Shown here: positions 38,363-44,793 of the stretch, one piece after another
Layout of the letters: each line of letters begins with the position of its first letter
Position numbering within the stretch: the first letter of the stretch is position 1
Position numbers and translations under genes: made by a program
Assembly (NCBI RefSeq): GCF_020554845.1
Contig: NZ_JAJCIA010000001.1
Coordinates: 62,001 to 126,000 of the forward strand
DNA length: 64,000 nucleotides
Source of the DNA: Blautia faecis
Lineage (GTDB): Bacteria > Bacillota > Clostridia > Lachnospirales > Lachnospiraceae
Direction of reading: 5' to 3'
The notes under the pieces: model-generated
What the model was told of the DNA's origin: nothing
Seen by the model: only the letters and a program-made list of their open reading frames with translations
Databases searched by the model: none

Positions 38363-38399
38363 AAAAAAGGCAGTATTGTTATAAGCACTGCCTTTTTTT
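38363..38399 (+). terminator. Intrinsic terminator after spoIVA
   Basis: AAAAAAGGCAGT pairs perfectly with ACTGCCTTTTTT; effective in both directions, so it may also serve the small minus-strand gene that follows. Confidence 0.88.
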
Positions 38400-38470
38400 A
38401 TATATAAAATACTTTATGGGTACTTACCAATATACGGAAAACTGTGGTGCTTCCCTTTCCTTATCAAAGA

Positions 38471-38632
38471 TTATTTATATCCATGTTCTTTTTTCCAGCG
38501 CGCCAGGTATTCCACCTGTTCCTCGTCTGAAAGAAACTGTGAATAAGGATCATTTCCCGCCGCAACACAACAGAAAAGTACAAGCAGCTGCAACGCAAAA
38601 AATAAAACAATAAGTAAAATTATAGGCAACAT
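38471..38632 (-). CDS. Small membrane protein (53 residues)
   Basis: The ATG at 38632 has AAGGAGG 7 bases upstream on the minus strand. Residues 1-25 are one hydrophobic segment (MLPIILLIVLFFALQLLVLF), followed by a polar tail with SDEEQVEYLARWKKEHGYK. I do not recognise the family beyond a similar type of short Lachnospiraceae membrane protein. It is convergent with spoIVA and is probably the last host gene before the mobile element. Confidence 0.7.
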   Translation of the reverse strand: MLPIILLIVLFFALQLLVLFCCVAAGNDPYSQFLSDEEQVEYLARWKKEHGYK

Positions 38633-38763
38633 AAAAACCTCCTTGTAAAGTTTATATAAAAGTCTTTACAGAAAAGTTAATTTTATACATCCATTTTTGG
38701 AAAACATGAAAACCCCAGTGTTTATGCGGGTTCGCGGACTTTTGTACCTATCGTAAAATGCCG

Positions 38764-38813
38764 CAAAATATCGTATTTTGGTGTAAAAATGGTGTAGTAA
38801 ATGGTGTAGTAAA
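38764..38813. repeat. Inverted and direct repeats at the left edge of the mobile element (candidate attachment region)
   Basis: CAAAATA-TCG-TATTTTG (38764-38780) is a perfect inverted repeat with 7-base arms. Three direct repeats TGGTGTAAAAA, TGGTGTAGTAAA and TGGTGTAGTAAA follow at 38779-38813. The same gap also contains a CCCCAGTGTTTATGCGGG stretch at 38713-38730. The arrangement resembles a tyrosine-recombinase core with arm sites, and it marks the change from host genes to the AT-rich element. The 312-base gap has no gene. Confidence 0.5.
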
Positions 38814-38944
38814 AAGGAAAATCGAATTGAACTTATAAGAGCATTAGCGGAGAAATCTACTGGTGCTCTTTTTATGTATATGTGCTCCTTTGGCAGTAAA
38901 TGATATGGTTATAGTACGGATTATATGAAAGGCTGGCGAACACC

Positions 38945-39247
38945 ATAGATAAATACTGCCCCGACTGTAAAGAAAAATTGAAGCGATATGATACTGTAAA
39001 ACGAATTGTAAGAGGGAAGGATCATTCCCAAAAACTCGTTGCCATAGAACGTTATAAATGCCCGAAGTGCAAAACAATTCATAGAGATCTTCCAGAATAT
39101 TTATATCCCTTTAAGCATTACGAGTCAGATATTATAGATGGAGTGATAGAAGGATTCATCAGTCCAGAGACTTTAGGCTTTGAAGATTTCCCTTGCGAGG
39201 AAACAATGAAACGTTGGAAGAAGCGGGGCATTAAACCAAGATTATGA
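38945..39247 (+). CDS. DUF6431-type zinc-ribbon protein, start uncertain
   Basis: About 100 residues. Two Cys pairs, CPDC near the start and CPKC after YK, form a zinc ribbon; then LPEYLYPFKHYESDIIDGVIEGF and FPCEETMKRWKKRGI follow. I recognise the DUF6431 family, common in Lachnospiraceae mobile DNA. The first Cys pair lies upstream of any ATG or GTG in this frame. The frame is open only from 38915, so the gene either starts at a non-standard codon (ATA at 38945 behind GAAAGG) or is truncated at its 5' end. The TTG at 38978 would lose half of the ribbon. Confidence 0.6.
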   Translation: MDKYCPDCKEKLKRYDTVKRIVRGKDHSQKLVAIERYKCPKCKTIHRDLPEYLYPFKHYESDIIDGVIEGFISPETLGFEDFPCEETMKRWKKRGIKPRL

Positions 39248-39327
39248 TGGAAAATTTTTCCACCGACTTTGTTTTAACATTTTCTAAATTCTAACCTAGA
39301 ATAGAATTTAGAAGGAGGTAATACTAT

Positions 39328-39747
39328 ATGGGAAATATTATAAGAGCTGAAGTATCTGAAAATAATCCATATTGGATTGAGAAACATCGTTATTACGAGC
39401 TGAAACATTTTTGTCTTCAATATCCAACATGGAAAAGAAACTATGTATCACTAGATGGTCTGTCTAGTCATTCTGCTAATTATGTGGCAGTTATAGCAAA
39501 CAGCACAGTATGCGATCCGACTGCAAAAATCGGAATGCTGAAATCGTATTTTTCAAAGCGTATGGATATGATAGAGAAAACGGCTGAGCGGACAGATACA
39601 GAATTGGCTGAGTACATATTAAAAGGCGTAACTGAAGGATGGTCCTACGATATTATTAAAGCTAGATTAGAGATCCCATGTTGTAAAGACACATATTACA
39701 ACTTGTACAGACGATTCTTCTGGCTGCTAAACAAGGAACGTGGATGA
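39328..39747 (+). CDS. Phage-type regulator-like protein (RinA/ArpU-like, tentative)
   Basis: 139 residues. The N-terminal part NPYWIEKHRYYELKHFCLQYPTWK is shared by many short phage proteins of Firmicutes; the C-terminal part EYILKGVTEGWSYDIIKARLEIPCCKDTYYN looks like a sigma-region-4-type helix-turn-helix, as in RinA/ArpU late-gene activators. The first well-supported gene of the element, it stands upstream of the array of small cassettes. AGAAGGAGG precedes the ATG. Family membership is suggested by pattern only; regulation of this element is an inference. Confidence 0.6.
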   Translation: MGNIIRAEVSENNPYWIEKHRYYELKHFCLQYPTWKRNYVSLDGLSSHSANYVAVIANSTVCDPTAKIGMLKSYFSKRMDMIEKTAERTDTELAEYILKGVTEGWSYDIIKARLEIPCCKDTYYNLYRRFFWLLNKERG

Positions 39748-39751
39748 AAAT

Positions 39752-39784
39752 GCGCGATAAAAACAACTCCTATTATGAAAGGAG
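39752..39784 (+). repeat. Intergenic cassette motif, copy 1
   Basis: GCGCGATAAAAACAACTCC then TATTATGAAAGGAG. It starts 5 bases after the stop of the upstream gene and ends in the ribosome site of the next one. ATG AAA GGA GAG TGA here reads as a four-codon ORF. Confidence 0.7.
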
Positions 39785-39794
39785 AGTGATATTT

Positions 39795-39905
39795 ATGAAG
39801 AATATTATCATTAACAATATTGACAAAATATTAATTGGAATTGCAATATTTTCAATAAGCGGATTGTTGTATGTTGTTAAAGAACTTAGTAAATATGACT
39901 GTTAA
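39795..39905 (+). CDS. 36-residue membrane peptide
   Basis: MKNIIINNIDKILIGIAIFS then ISGLLYVVKELSKYDC: one membrane segment at residues 11-28. GGAGAGTGATATTT provides the ribosome site from motif copy 1. No family is recognised. It is followed by a terminator that touches its stop codon, so it forms a one-gene cassette. Confidence 0.55.
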   Translation: MKNIIINNIDKILIGIAIFSISGLLYVVKELSKYDC

Positions 39906-39911
39906 TGGATT

Positions 39912-39935
39912 GAGCCAGCAATGGCTCTTTCTTTT
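39912..39935 (+). terminator. Intrinsic terminator, cassette 1
   Basis: GAGCCAGCAATGGCTC followed by TTTCTTTT; motif copy 2 begins at the next base. Confidence 0.8.
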
Positions 39936-39960
39936 CGCAAAGTTTACAAGTTATTTTATG
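39936..39960 (+). repeat. Intergenic cassette motif, copy 2
   Basis: CGCAAAGTTTACAAGTTATT then TTATG, directly behind the T run of the terminator; the ribosome site GAAAGGAG follows 15 bases later. Confidence 0.65.
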
Positions 39961-39989
39961 AACAAACATTTATTTGAAAGGAGCTTTTT

Positions 39990-40247
39990 ATGGAAACTAA
40001 AACAGAAACCAAAACTAGAAATCCATTCAAAAAGTTTATTTGCAACAACATTAGTACGATTGTAGTATCGAGTCTTACTTTAGCCGGAGGATGCGCATTT
40101 GGTTATGCTTTCGGGCATACGAAAGGTATCAGACAGGGGCAAGGAGAAATACTAAATAAGATCGTATTCACAAGTTGCGAAGATGGACTTATTATGAATA
40201 ATTCAGAGTTAGGGCGTTATATTTTCACAGCGAAAAAGCTTAGTTGA
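39990..40247 (+). CDS. Small membrane protein with glycine-rich segment (85 residues)
   Basis: A polar Lys/Thr-rich start (METKTETKTRNPFKK) is followed by one membrane segment at residues 20-42 (STIVVSSLTLAGGCAFGYAFG), then TKGIRQGQGEI and a soluble tail. AAAGGAGC lies 8 bases upstream. No family is recognised. A near-identical terminator to two others in the element lies 20 bases downstream. Confidence 0.65.
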   Translation: METKTETKTRNPFKKFICNNISTIVVSSLTLAGGCAFGYAFGHTKGIRQGQGEILNKIVFTSCEDGLIMNNSELGRYIFTAKKLS

Positions 40248-40266
40248 TGATGTAAGTTTTTAGATT

Positions 40267-40300
40267 GAGTCTTAGAGAAATCTAGGGCTCTTTCTTTTTA
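40267..40300 (+). terminator. GAAA-loop terminator, type copy A
   Basis: GAGTCTTAGA / GAAA / TCTAGGGCTC then TTTCTTTTTA. Almost identical to the hairpins at 41906 and 46867. Confidence 0.88.
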
Positions 40301-40383
40301 TTCTAGATTAAAAACAGTACGGAGACTACAACAAATCGTGTTATTTTGATAACTGAAATATTGACGGAGAGGAGGTATAGCAG

Positions 40384-40605
40384 ATGGAACTCATCATCTT
40401 AGTGATAGGTATTCTTATTGGATTATTTATTGAGCGATACATATTTCAAGAAAAGCCAATTGGTTCGCTTCGGGTAGATCAATCCGATCAGGATAGCGGG
40501 CCATATTTATTTCTTGAATTAGATCCTGGCAGAGCAAATGAGATTTATAAGAAGCAGCGTGTTTCATTGCGAGTGGAAATTAAGAATTATATTTCGCACA
40601 AATAG
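40384..40605 (+). CDS. Phage-type small membrane protein (73 residues)
   Basis: One N-terminal membrane segment (MELIILVIGILIGLFIERYIF), then a soluble part with GSLRVDQSDQDSGPYLFLELDPG. Proteins with this TLR(I/V)D-S-PYLFLEL pattern are frequent in Firmicutes phages; their role is unknown to me. AGAGGAGG precedes the ATG. Motif copy 3 overlaps its stop codon. Confidence 0.75.
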   Translation: MELIILVIGILIGLFIERYIFQEKPIGSLRVDQSDQDSGPYLFLELDPGRANEIYKKQRVSLRVEIKNYISHK

Positions 40606-40622
40606 CACGTCCTATTATGAAA
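40595..40622 (+). repeat. Intergenic cassette motif, copy 3
   Basis: CGCACAAATAGCACGTCC then TATTATGAAA. It overlaps the stop codon TAG of the upstream gene. Confidence 0.65.
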
Positions 40623-40654
40623 ATCAATAATTTATCTGAAAGGAGATATCAGAA

Positions 40655-41071
40655 ATGGATGAAAAGAATATTGAAGAATTATTGAGTGAGGAAATTGCAA
40701 GACAGATTAAGGGGTTATCTGAATTTGCATCCGGAAGTAAAGAAAAATCAATGGCAATTGATGAATTAGCTACACTTTACAAGCTAAGAATCGAAGAGAA
40801 CAAAAGCGAATGGGATGCTGATGAGAAGTATAATTCTCGTGTTGCTGATAATGAGGCAAAGGAGCGAGATGAAAAACTTAAACAGCGGCAGATCGACGAG
40901 CAGGTTAAAGATCGATATTTCAAAGCTGGTATTGCTGGAGCAGAGCTTCTGTTACCATTGATATTCTATGGCATCTGGATGAATAAAGGATTCCGATTTG
41001 AAGAAACTGGAACAATTTCATCACAGGTATTCAGAAACTTAATCAACCGTTTCAGACCAACCAGGAAGTAA
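40655..41071 (+). CDS. Membrane-tethered coiled-coil protein (138 residues)
   Basis: Residues 1-85 are highly charged and probably helical (ELATLYKLRIEENKSEWDADEK, then NEAKERDEKLKQRQIDEQVKDRY). One hydrophobic segment (AGIAGAELLLPLIFYGIWM) lies at about 89-108, and a basic tail ends in NRFRPTRK. AAAGGAG lies 10 bases upstream. No family is recognised, though similar proteins with this layout are common in gut phages. A terminator follows. Confidence 0.7.
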   Translation: MDEKNIEELLSEEIARQIKGLSEFASGSKEKSMAIDELATLYKLRIEENKSEWDADEKYNSRVADNEAKERDEKLKQRQIDEQVKDRYFKAGIAGAELLLPLIFYGIWMNKGFRFEETGTISSQVFRNLINRFRPTRK

Positions 41072-41091
41072 AAATTAAGGTTCAAAGCGTC

Positions 41092-41121
41092 GAGGGCAAT
41101 GGTACAAGCCCTCTTCGTTTT
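41092..41121 (+). terminator. Intrinsic terminator, cassette 4
   Basis: GAGGGC / AATGGTACAA / GCCCTC followed by TTCGTTTT; motif copy 4 starts 2 bases later. Confidence 0.75.
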
Positions 41122-41122
41122 A

Positions 41123-41154
41123 CGCGTCAAAATCATTGGCTACTATGAAAGGAG
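41123..41154 (+). repeat. Intergenic cassette motif, copy 4
   Basis: CGCGTCAAAATCATTGGC then TACTATGAAAGGAG. Confidence 0.65.
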
Positions 41155-41163
41155 ATGAAATAT

Positions 41164-41484
41164 ATGAGAAATATTTATATTGAAGTACCAACAACTACAA
41201 ATGAGGTGATGATGAGCATACCTTACAGAAACGATGAACTATTGGGAAAAATTCATGTAATCTTTACAGAATTGGATGAATCCAAGGTTCGCATCGTAAC
41301 TGTTCGAGCTAAAGACAGTGAAGACGACAAAGACTGGTCGATTCAGAGTAAACAGGTGATGAGCAAAAATATGCGAACTGTAGAATTCGATTTCGATTTC
41401 AGAGATGACGATGGAATAAAACTTCACGTTTCAACGAAAATAATGCTCTCATACAGTCACAGATGCATAATGGTTGACTGGTAA
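41164..41484 (+). CDS. Unknown soluble protein (106 residues)
   Basis: Mostly beta-type sequence with no membrane segment: MRNIYIEVPTTTNEVMMSIP, then a middle rich in Val and charged residues (VRIVTVRAKDSEDDKDWSIQ) and SYSHRCIMVDW at the end. I use the ATG at 41164, which has the GGAG of motif copy 4 at a normal distance; an in-frame ATG at 41155 touches the ribosome site. No family is recognised. Confidence 0.6.
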   Translation: MRNIYIEVPTTTNEVMMSIPYRNDELLGKIHVIFTELDESKVRIVTVRAKDSEDDKDWSIQSKQVMSKNMRTVEFDFDFRDDDGIKLHVSTKIMLSYSHRCIMVDW

Positions 41485-41492
41485 ACTTTGAT

Positions 41493-41534
41493 GGAGATGC
41501 TTACAATTATGTTTGCATCTCCTTTTATTTTTTG
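41493..41534 (+). terminator. Intrinsic terminator, cassette 5
   Basis: GGAGATGC / TTACAATTATGTTT / GCATCTCC followed by TTTTATTTTTT. Confidence 0.85.
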
Positions 41535-41563
41535 CGTGAAATTTACAAGGACTATTATGAGAG
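41534..41563 (+). repeat. Intergenic cassette motif, copy 5, with structured leader
   Basis: GCGTGAAATTTACAAGGACTATTATGAGAG touches the preceding T run. The 80 bases that follow can fold (GATAAAGC-type stem at 41565-41582, ACCGACG with CGACGGT at about 41597-41634) before the next ribosome site. Confidence 0.65.
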
Positions 41564-41659
41564 AATAAAGCTTTATCTCTTGACCAAAATAATACCGACG
41601 GATATACTGTGATATACAGATATGTACGACGGTCTATATGCGAAAGGAGATATTTAGCT

Positions 41660-41884
41660 ATGAGTATTTTTAATGAAGAACTTATCAATTCTATGAAAAC
41701 TGGCAAATACATTTGTCATGAGTGCGGAAATTTAATGGAATTTGAAGATGAAAAGTGGCGGGACACTTTAGTGTGCCCGAATTGCGGTCATAGCGTAGAT
41801 TTAGATCACTATGGCTGTGAAGGAGAAGAAGAATATGAAAGTTTATATCCGACACTGGAAGAAGTCATAGAGTCCGATAAGTAA
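41660..41884 (+). CDS. Small zinc-ribbon protein (74 residues)
   Basis: Two Cys pairs, YICHECGNLMEF and LVCPNCGHSVDLDH, form a rubredoxin-like ribbon; the tail is acidic (EGEEEYESLYPTLEEVIESD). Such proteins may bind DNA, RNA or a protein partner; nothing more specific can be said. I start at 41660 behind GAAAGGAG, shorter than the full open frame. Confidence 0.7.
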   Translation: MSIFNEELINSMKTGKYICHECGNLMEFEDEKWRDTLVCPNCGHSVDLDHYGCEGEEEYESLYPTLEEVIESDK

Positions 41885-41905
41885 ATACGTATAAGCTAAA
41901 AGGAA

Positions 41906-41939
41906 GAGTCTTGGAGAAATCTGAGGCTCTTTTCTTTTT
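41906..41939 (+). terminator. GAAA-loop terminator, type copy B
   Basis: GAGTCTTGGA / GAAA / TCTGAGGCTC then TTTTCTTTTTG. Confidence 0.88.
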
Positions 41940-41955
41940 GCCTAGGAGAACACAA

Positions 41956-42315
41956 ATGAGATACCATCATCAGAAACCAGATATTTATAGATCAATGTAT
42001 GGAGAAACTTATATTTGCAATCATCCAGTGTATAACAAATGCACACTGTTTAGAATAGGAGACAATGGATTAGCCGTTATTCAGCAGAGATTTAATGCAG
42101 AAACCAAAAGTACCTGGTGGGGAGAAGTGGATGCTTGGCTAACAGATATTTTATATCTACATCCAGGATTTAGGAAATATTTTGACAACAGATGTGGAAC
42201 ATGTAAGGACGGGTTATACCCTACAGTAACGGTCAGACAGATTATGTGGGCATTAAAAATGAAGCCTATTCAGAGGCAACGATGGGAAACTTGTTTTGAC
42301 AGGAGAGAAATATAG
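41956..42315 (+). CDS. Conserved phage-type protein of unknown function (119 residues)
   Basis: Soluble, with YICNHPVYNKCTLF, the segment IGDNGLAVIQQRFN, STWWGEVDAWLTDILYLH and CGTCKDGLYPTVTVRQIMWAL. Proteins with this W-rich and VTVRQIMWALK pattern are widespread in Firmicutes phages and conjugative elements, usually as hypothetical proteins. The start at 41956 follows AGGAGAACACAA. No catalytic motif is seen. Confidence 0.7.
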   Translation: MRYHHQKPDIYRSMYGETYICNHPVYNKCTLFRIGDNGLAVIQQRFNAETKSTWWGEVDAWLTDILYLHPGFRKYFDNRCGTCKDGLYPTVTVRQIMWALKMKPIQRQRWETCFDRREI

Positions 42316-42345
42316 CGAAAATTACATGGGATGTTATGAAAGGAG
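42315..42345 (+). repeat. Intergenic cassette motif, copy 6
   Basis: GCGAAAATTACATGGGATG then TTATGAAAGGAG, starting at the last base of the upstream stop codon; again ATG AAA GGA GAG TGA. Confidence 0.65.
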
Positions 42346-42356
42346 AGTGACATTTT

Positions 42357-42677
42357 ATGAACAAAACCATAATATTTGACGAAAAGTCATGCCAATGGAG
42401 TAAAAACGAATTGGTCAATGCGTGGACGTTAGGTGCTTACGAATGTCGATTAAACGATCATTTACAGACCCGCGGATACTTATTGCTGAGAGATGTATAC
42501 GAAGCATTAGGAATACCGATAACTAAAGAATCGTTAATCGCCGGGTGGGTAAGAGCTAAAATCCATGAACAGTTTAGATTTGAAATTTATACAAAAACGA
42601 ATGGCGTGATGGAAGCCGTACTACCGGATATGGAATTAGACATACGATATGCATTACCATCGGAAGAAGAGTCCTAA
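42357..42677 (+). CDS. Protein with the element's shared DxYxxLG..GW module (106 residues)
   Basis: The first 45 residues are mixed (IIFDEKSCQWSKNELVNAW); then comes RDVYEALGIPITKESLIAGW, the same module found in four other proteins of this element (43469, 45657, 47681, 48295). No membrane segment. The function is unknown. AAAGGAGAGTGACATTTT is the ribosome site, from motif copy 6. The terminator hairpin overlaps its stop codon. Confidence 0.7.
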   Translation: MNKTIIFDEKSCQWSKNELVNAWTLGAYECRLNDHLQTRGYLLLRDVYEALGIPITKESLIAGWVRAKIHEQFRFEIYTKTNGVMEAVLPDMELDIRYALPSEEES

Positions 42678-42696
42678 CAAGGGCTCTTTCTTTTTT
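42669..42696 (+). terminator. Intrinsic terminator overlapping the stop codon, cassette 7
   Basis: GAGTCC / TAACAA / GGGCTC followed by TTTCTTTTTT. The stop codon TAA is in the loop. Confidence 0.82.
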
Positions 42697-42724
42697 CGCC
42701 ATTTTTACAGCTCCTATTATGAAA
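42697..42724 (+). repeat. Intergenic cassette motif, copy 7
   Basis: CGCCATTTTTACAGCTCC then TATTATGAAA, directly after the T run; followed by a stretch of 12 A. Confidence 0.65.
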
Positions 42725-42762
42725 AAAAAAAAACGATAGCTTTTGAAAGGAGAAAAAGGAGC

Positions 42763-42981
42763 ATGGACGAAATGAGAATAGTATCGAAATTCACAAGAGG
42801 AATTATTTCCAAAGCGTTGAAGATGGTGGTACATAAGAAAACTGGATATAACGTGGATATTCAGTTAAATGAGATTACTACCACAATCAATGATGGAAAG
42901 ACACACCTTCACTTGGATGTAGATGCTGAGCTGGAAAAGGACGAGCTTATTAAAATTCTAAAAAGTATCGGTTTGAACTAA
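42763..42981 (+). CDS. Unknown small protein (72 residues)
   Basis: MDEMRIVSKFTRGIISKALKM then VVHKKTGYNVDIQLNEITTTIN and an acidic end (HLDVDAELEKDELIKILKSIGLN). Probably a small alpha/beta fold, soluble. The ATG at 42763 follows AAAGGAG and AAAAAGGAGC. Its family is not recognised. A terminator and motif copy 8 follow. Confidence 0.65.
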   Translation: MDEMRIVSKFTRGIISKALKMVVHKKTGYNVDIQLNEITTTINDGKTHLHLDVDAELEKDELIKILKSIGLN

Positions 42982-42985
42982 CCGG

Positions 42986-43015
42986 GAGGGGCGTGGGCAA
43001 CGCCTCTTTCTTTTT
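42986..43015 (+). terminator. Intrinsic terminator, cassette 8
   Basis: GAG-GG-GGCGT / GGGCA / ACGCC-CTC-type stem followed by TTTCTTTTT. Confidence 0.75.
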
Positions 43016-43019
43016 ACTT

Positions 43020-43050
43020 CGCAAAATTTACAAGGACTATTATGAGAGAA
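43020..43050 (+). repeat. Intergenic cassette motif, copy 8
   Basis: CGCAAAATTTACAAGGAC then TATTATGAGAG; the core is identical to copy 5 at 14 consecutive positions (TTTACAAGGACTATTATGAGAG region). Confidence 0.7.
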
Positions 43051-43051
43051 A

Positions 43052-43116
43052 GAGAAACGGGTAGCTCGATTGGGAGAGCAACGGATTGTTCCGTACTGCT
43101 TCTCTTTTATTTTTTA
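43052..43116 (+). ncRNA. tRNA-half-like leader ending in a terminator
   Basis: GAGAA (43052-43056) pairs with TTCTC (43100-43104). Between them GTAGCTCGATTGGGAGAGCA has the exact look of a tRNA D-arm (GCTC/GAGC stem, GG in the loop), followed by the stem-loop ACGGATTGTTCCGT in anticodon-arm position. There is no T-arm or CCA; TTTTATTTTTT follows. It may be a decayed or mimic tRNA used as leader terminator. Confidence 0.45.
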
Positions 43117-43139
43117 TCGAAAGGAGAGCTAGTAAATGA

Positions 43140-43457
43140 ATGTCTATTGAAGAATTAAAGCTAATGCTTAGTGACGTATTCGAGTTGGATATGTGGTTTC
43201 CAGAGTATTCTATTCGAAACCGAGAGTTCGAAAAGTCAAGTTATTCGGTCTGGGCATTAAAGGAATTAACAGAGTATGTCTCACAAAAAGTTTATCCAAG
43301 AAAGGAGGTTGCAGTTGACGAAATAATTGTACTTACGAATGAATTTAGAAACAAGATGAGACGGTATGCTCAAATCAGACAAGATAACAATTTTATGTTT
43401 GTTGTGGCACAAGATATTTTGTCTGATGTATTGGATGTGTTGCGTGCCACGAAATGA
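43140..43457 (+). CDS. Unknown helical protein, paralogue of the 44487 gene (105 residues)
   Basis: MSIEELKLMLSDVFELDMWF at the start, SYSVWALKELTEYVSQKVYP in the middle, and EFRNKMRRYAQIRQDNNFMF near the end. The last two resemble SYLKWTVNELLDRL and DFRNQMEEYSKVSP of the protein at 44487. No membrane segment or catalytic motif. The ATG at 43140 follows AAAGGAG by 14 bases; another ATG at 43136 reads into a quick stop. Each paralogue lies beside the first DUF6353 gene. Confidence 0.7.
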   Translation: MSIEELKLMLSDVFELDMWFPEYSIRNREFEKSSYSVWALKELTEYVSQKVYPRKEVAVDEIIVLTNEFRNKMRRYAQIRQDNNFMFVVAQDILSDVLDVLRATK

Positions 43458-43468
43458 AAGGAGATAGT

Positions 43469-44254
43469 ATGAAGAAATTAAACAAGAAGAATCTGAAAAA
43501 GGCATCACCAACCCTTTTATCATGTTTTGGAGCTGTTGGAGTAATTGGAACGTCTGCTCTGGCTGTAAAAGCTACGCCAAAAGCTCTTAGAAAAATAAGA
43601 GCAGATAGTAGAGAGAATCATAATGACCCGAATGCGTACACAAAACTCGAAGCTATTCAGTCCGCATGGATTTATTATGTTCCATCTGTAGTTATGGGAG
43701 CAGCAACGATTATTTGTATATTTGGAGCAAATATTCTGAACAAACGTCAGCAGGCGGCTTTAACCAGTGCTTATGCGTTGCTCAATGATGCATACCAGGA
43801 TTATCGAGATAAACTGAAAGAACTGTATGGCGAGGATGCTCACAGAAAAATTATGGAAGCCATTGCTGTGGAGAAAGCAGATGATGTCTATATCGCGTCA
43901 GATGGATTTATCGGCGGCGGATCTCTCGATATTGAAGAGCATAATCCAGATGATAATGTATTATTCTATGATAGCTACTCAAAAAGATATTTTGAAAGCT
44001 CTCTTAATCGGGTAATTCAAGCAGAATATTACTCTAATCGAGATTTTGCCATTGGAACCCAATTATCAGTAAATGATTTTTATGGATTTCTTGGATTAGA
44101 TCCGATTGATGATGGGGACGAAATTGGTTGGACGATGAGCAGTGGTTATAGCTGGATCGATTTTCGTCATTATAAAACGACATTGGAAGATGGGTTGGAA
44201 GTCTGCATTATTGACATGGATTATGTTCCAGAATTGGATTTTGAACAGTGCTAA
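43469..44254 (+). CDS. DUF6353 membrane protein, paralogue 1
   Basis: 261 residues. Two membrane segments: LLSCFGAVGVIGTSALAVKAT at about 15-35 and YYVPSVVMGAATIICIFGANIL at about 68-90. They are followed by RQQAALTSAYALLNDAYQDYRDKLKELYGE, a helical cytoplasmic part, and the module VNDFYGFLGLDP...EIGWTM. The family pattern (SPxLL...AVKATPKAL) is shared with 45657 and 48295. The function is unknown; a membrane-anchored scaffold is conceivable. The start at 43469 follows AAAGGAG. Confidence 0.8.
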   Translation: MKKLNKKNLKKASPTLLSCFGAVGVIGTSALAVKATPKALRKIRADSRENHNDPNAYTKLEAIQSAWIYYVPSVVMGAATIICIFGANILNKRQQAALTSAYALLNDAYQDYRDKLKELYGEDAHRKIMEAIAVEKADDVYIASDGFIGGGSLDIEEHNPDDNVLFYDSYSKRYFESSLNRVIQAEYYSNRDFAIGTQLSVNDFYGFLGLDPIDDGDEIGWTMSSGYSWIDFRHYKTTLEDGLEVCIIDMDYVPELDFEQC

Positions 44255-44256
44255 TT

Positions 44257-44288
44257 CGCAAAATGCACAAATGCTATTATGAAAGGAG
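44257..44288 (+). repeat. Intergenic cassette motif, copy 9
   Basis: CGCAAAATGCACAAATGC then TATTATGAAAGGAG, 2 bases after the upstream stop; ATG AAA GGA GAG TGA again. Confidence 0.7.
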
Positions 44289-44297
44289 AGTGAAGTC

Positions 44298-44456
44298 ATG
44301 AACAGTAAGATGATTAAGGTTATTGGAATGGCAGCAACACTGATTGGAATAGGGGTAAATCTTATAACCGATTGGGTTGATGACCAAAAGATGGATGAAA
44401 AAATTGACAAAAAGGTGAATGAAGCACTTGCCAAGAAAGAAGCGGAGGAGTCCTGA
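44298..44456 (+). CDS. 52-residue membrane peptide
   Basis: MNSKMIKVIGMAATLIGIGV then NLITDWVDDQKMDEKIDKKV and a charged end: one weak membrane segment and an amphipathic, Lys/Asp-rich helix. The ribosome site is the GGAG of motif copy 9. The stop codon lies in the loop of the next terminator. No family is recognised. Confidence 0.6.
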   Translation: MNSKMIKVIGMAATLIGIGVNLITDWVDDQKMDEKIDKKVNEALAKKEAEES

Positions 44457-44479
44457 TGTGGACTCTTTTCGTTTTTATT
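44448..44479 (+). terminator. Intrinsic terminator overlapping the stop codon
   Basis: GAGTCC / TGATGT / GGACTC followed by TTTTCGTTTTTATTTTT. The following gene starts 8 bases behind this T run. Confidence 0.82.
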
Positions 44480-44486
44480 TTTGCTA

Positions 44487-44759
44487 ATGTTGTCCATTGA
44501 AAGCGTGATTTACATCATCCAGTATTGCCTTAATGAATCTTTGCAGGATTGTAGCTTTGAGCAGGGGAGCTATTTAAAATGGACGGTTAATGAATTATTA
44601 GATCGTCTTAGAGAAAATCCTGAAGTAACGCCTCTGATTATAATCAAAGATTTTAGAAATCAGATGGAAGAATATTCAAAAGTAAGTCCATTGACTGCAA
44701 GTATATTTTGTACCGCAAAAGAATTGACAGAATGGATTATCAACCTGCTAGTTGCTTAA
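44487..44759 (+). CDS. Unknown helical protein, paralogue of the 43140 gene (90 residues)
   Basis: LSIESVIYIIQYCLNESLQD at the start, then SYLKWTVNELLDRL, DFRNQMEEYSKVSPLTASIF and AKELTEWIINLL. It aligns with the protein at 43140. What is odd is the start: the ATG at 44487 (or TTG at 44490) is preceded only by the T run of a terminator and has no ribosome site, so it may be poorly expressed or decaying. Confidence 0.55.
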   Translation: MLSIESVIYIIQYCLNESLQDCSFEQGSYLKWTVNELLDRLRENPEVTPLIIIKDFRNQMEEYSKVSPLTASIFCTAKELTEWIINLLVA

Positions 44760-44793
44760 ATTTTAAATATTAACGAGAATAGGAGAAAATATT

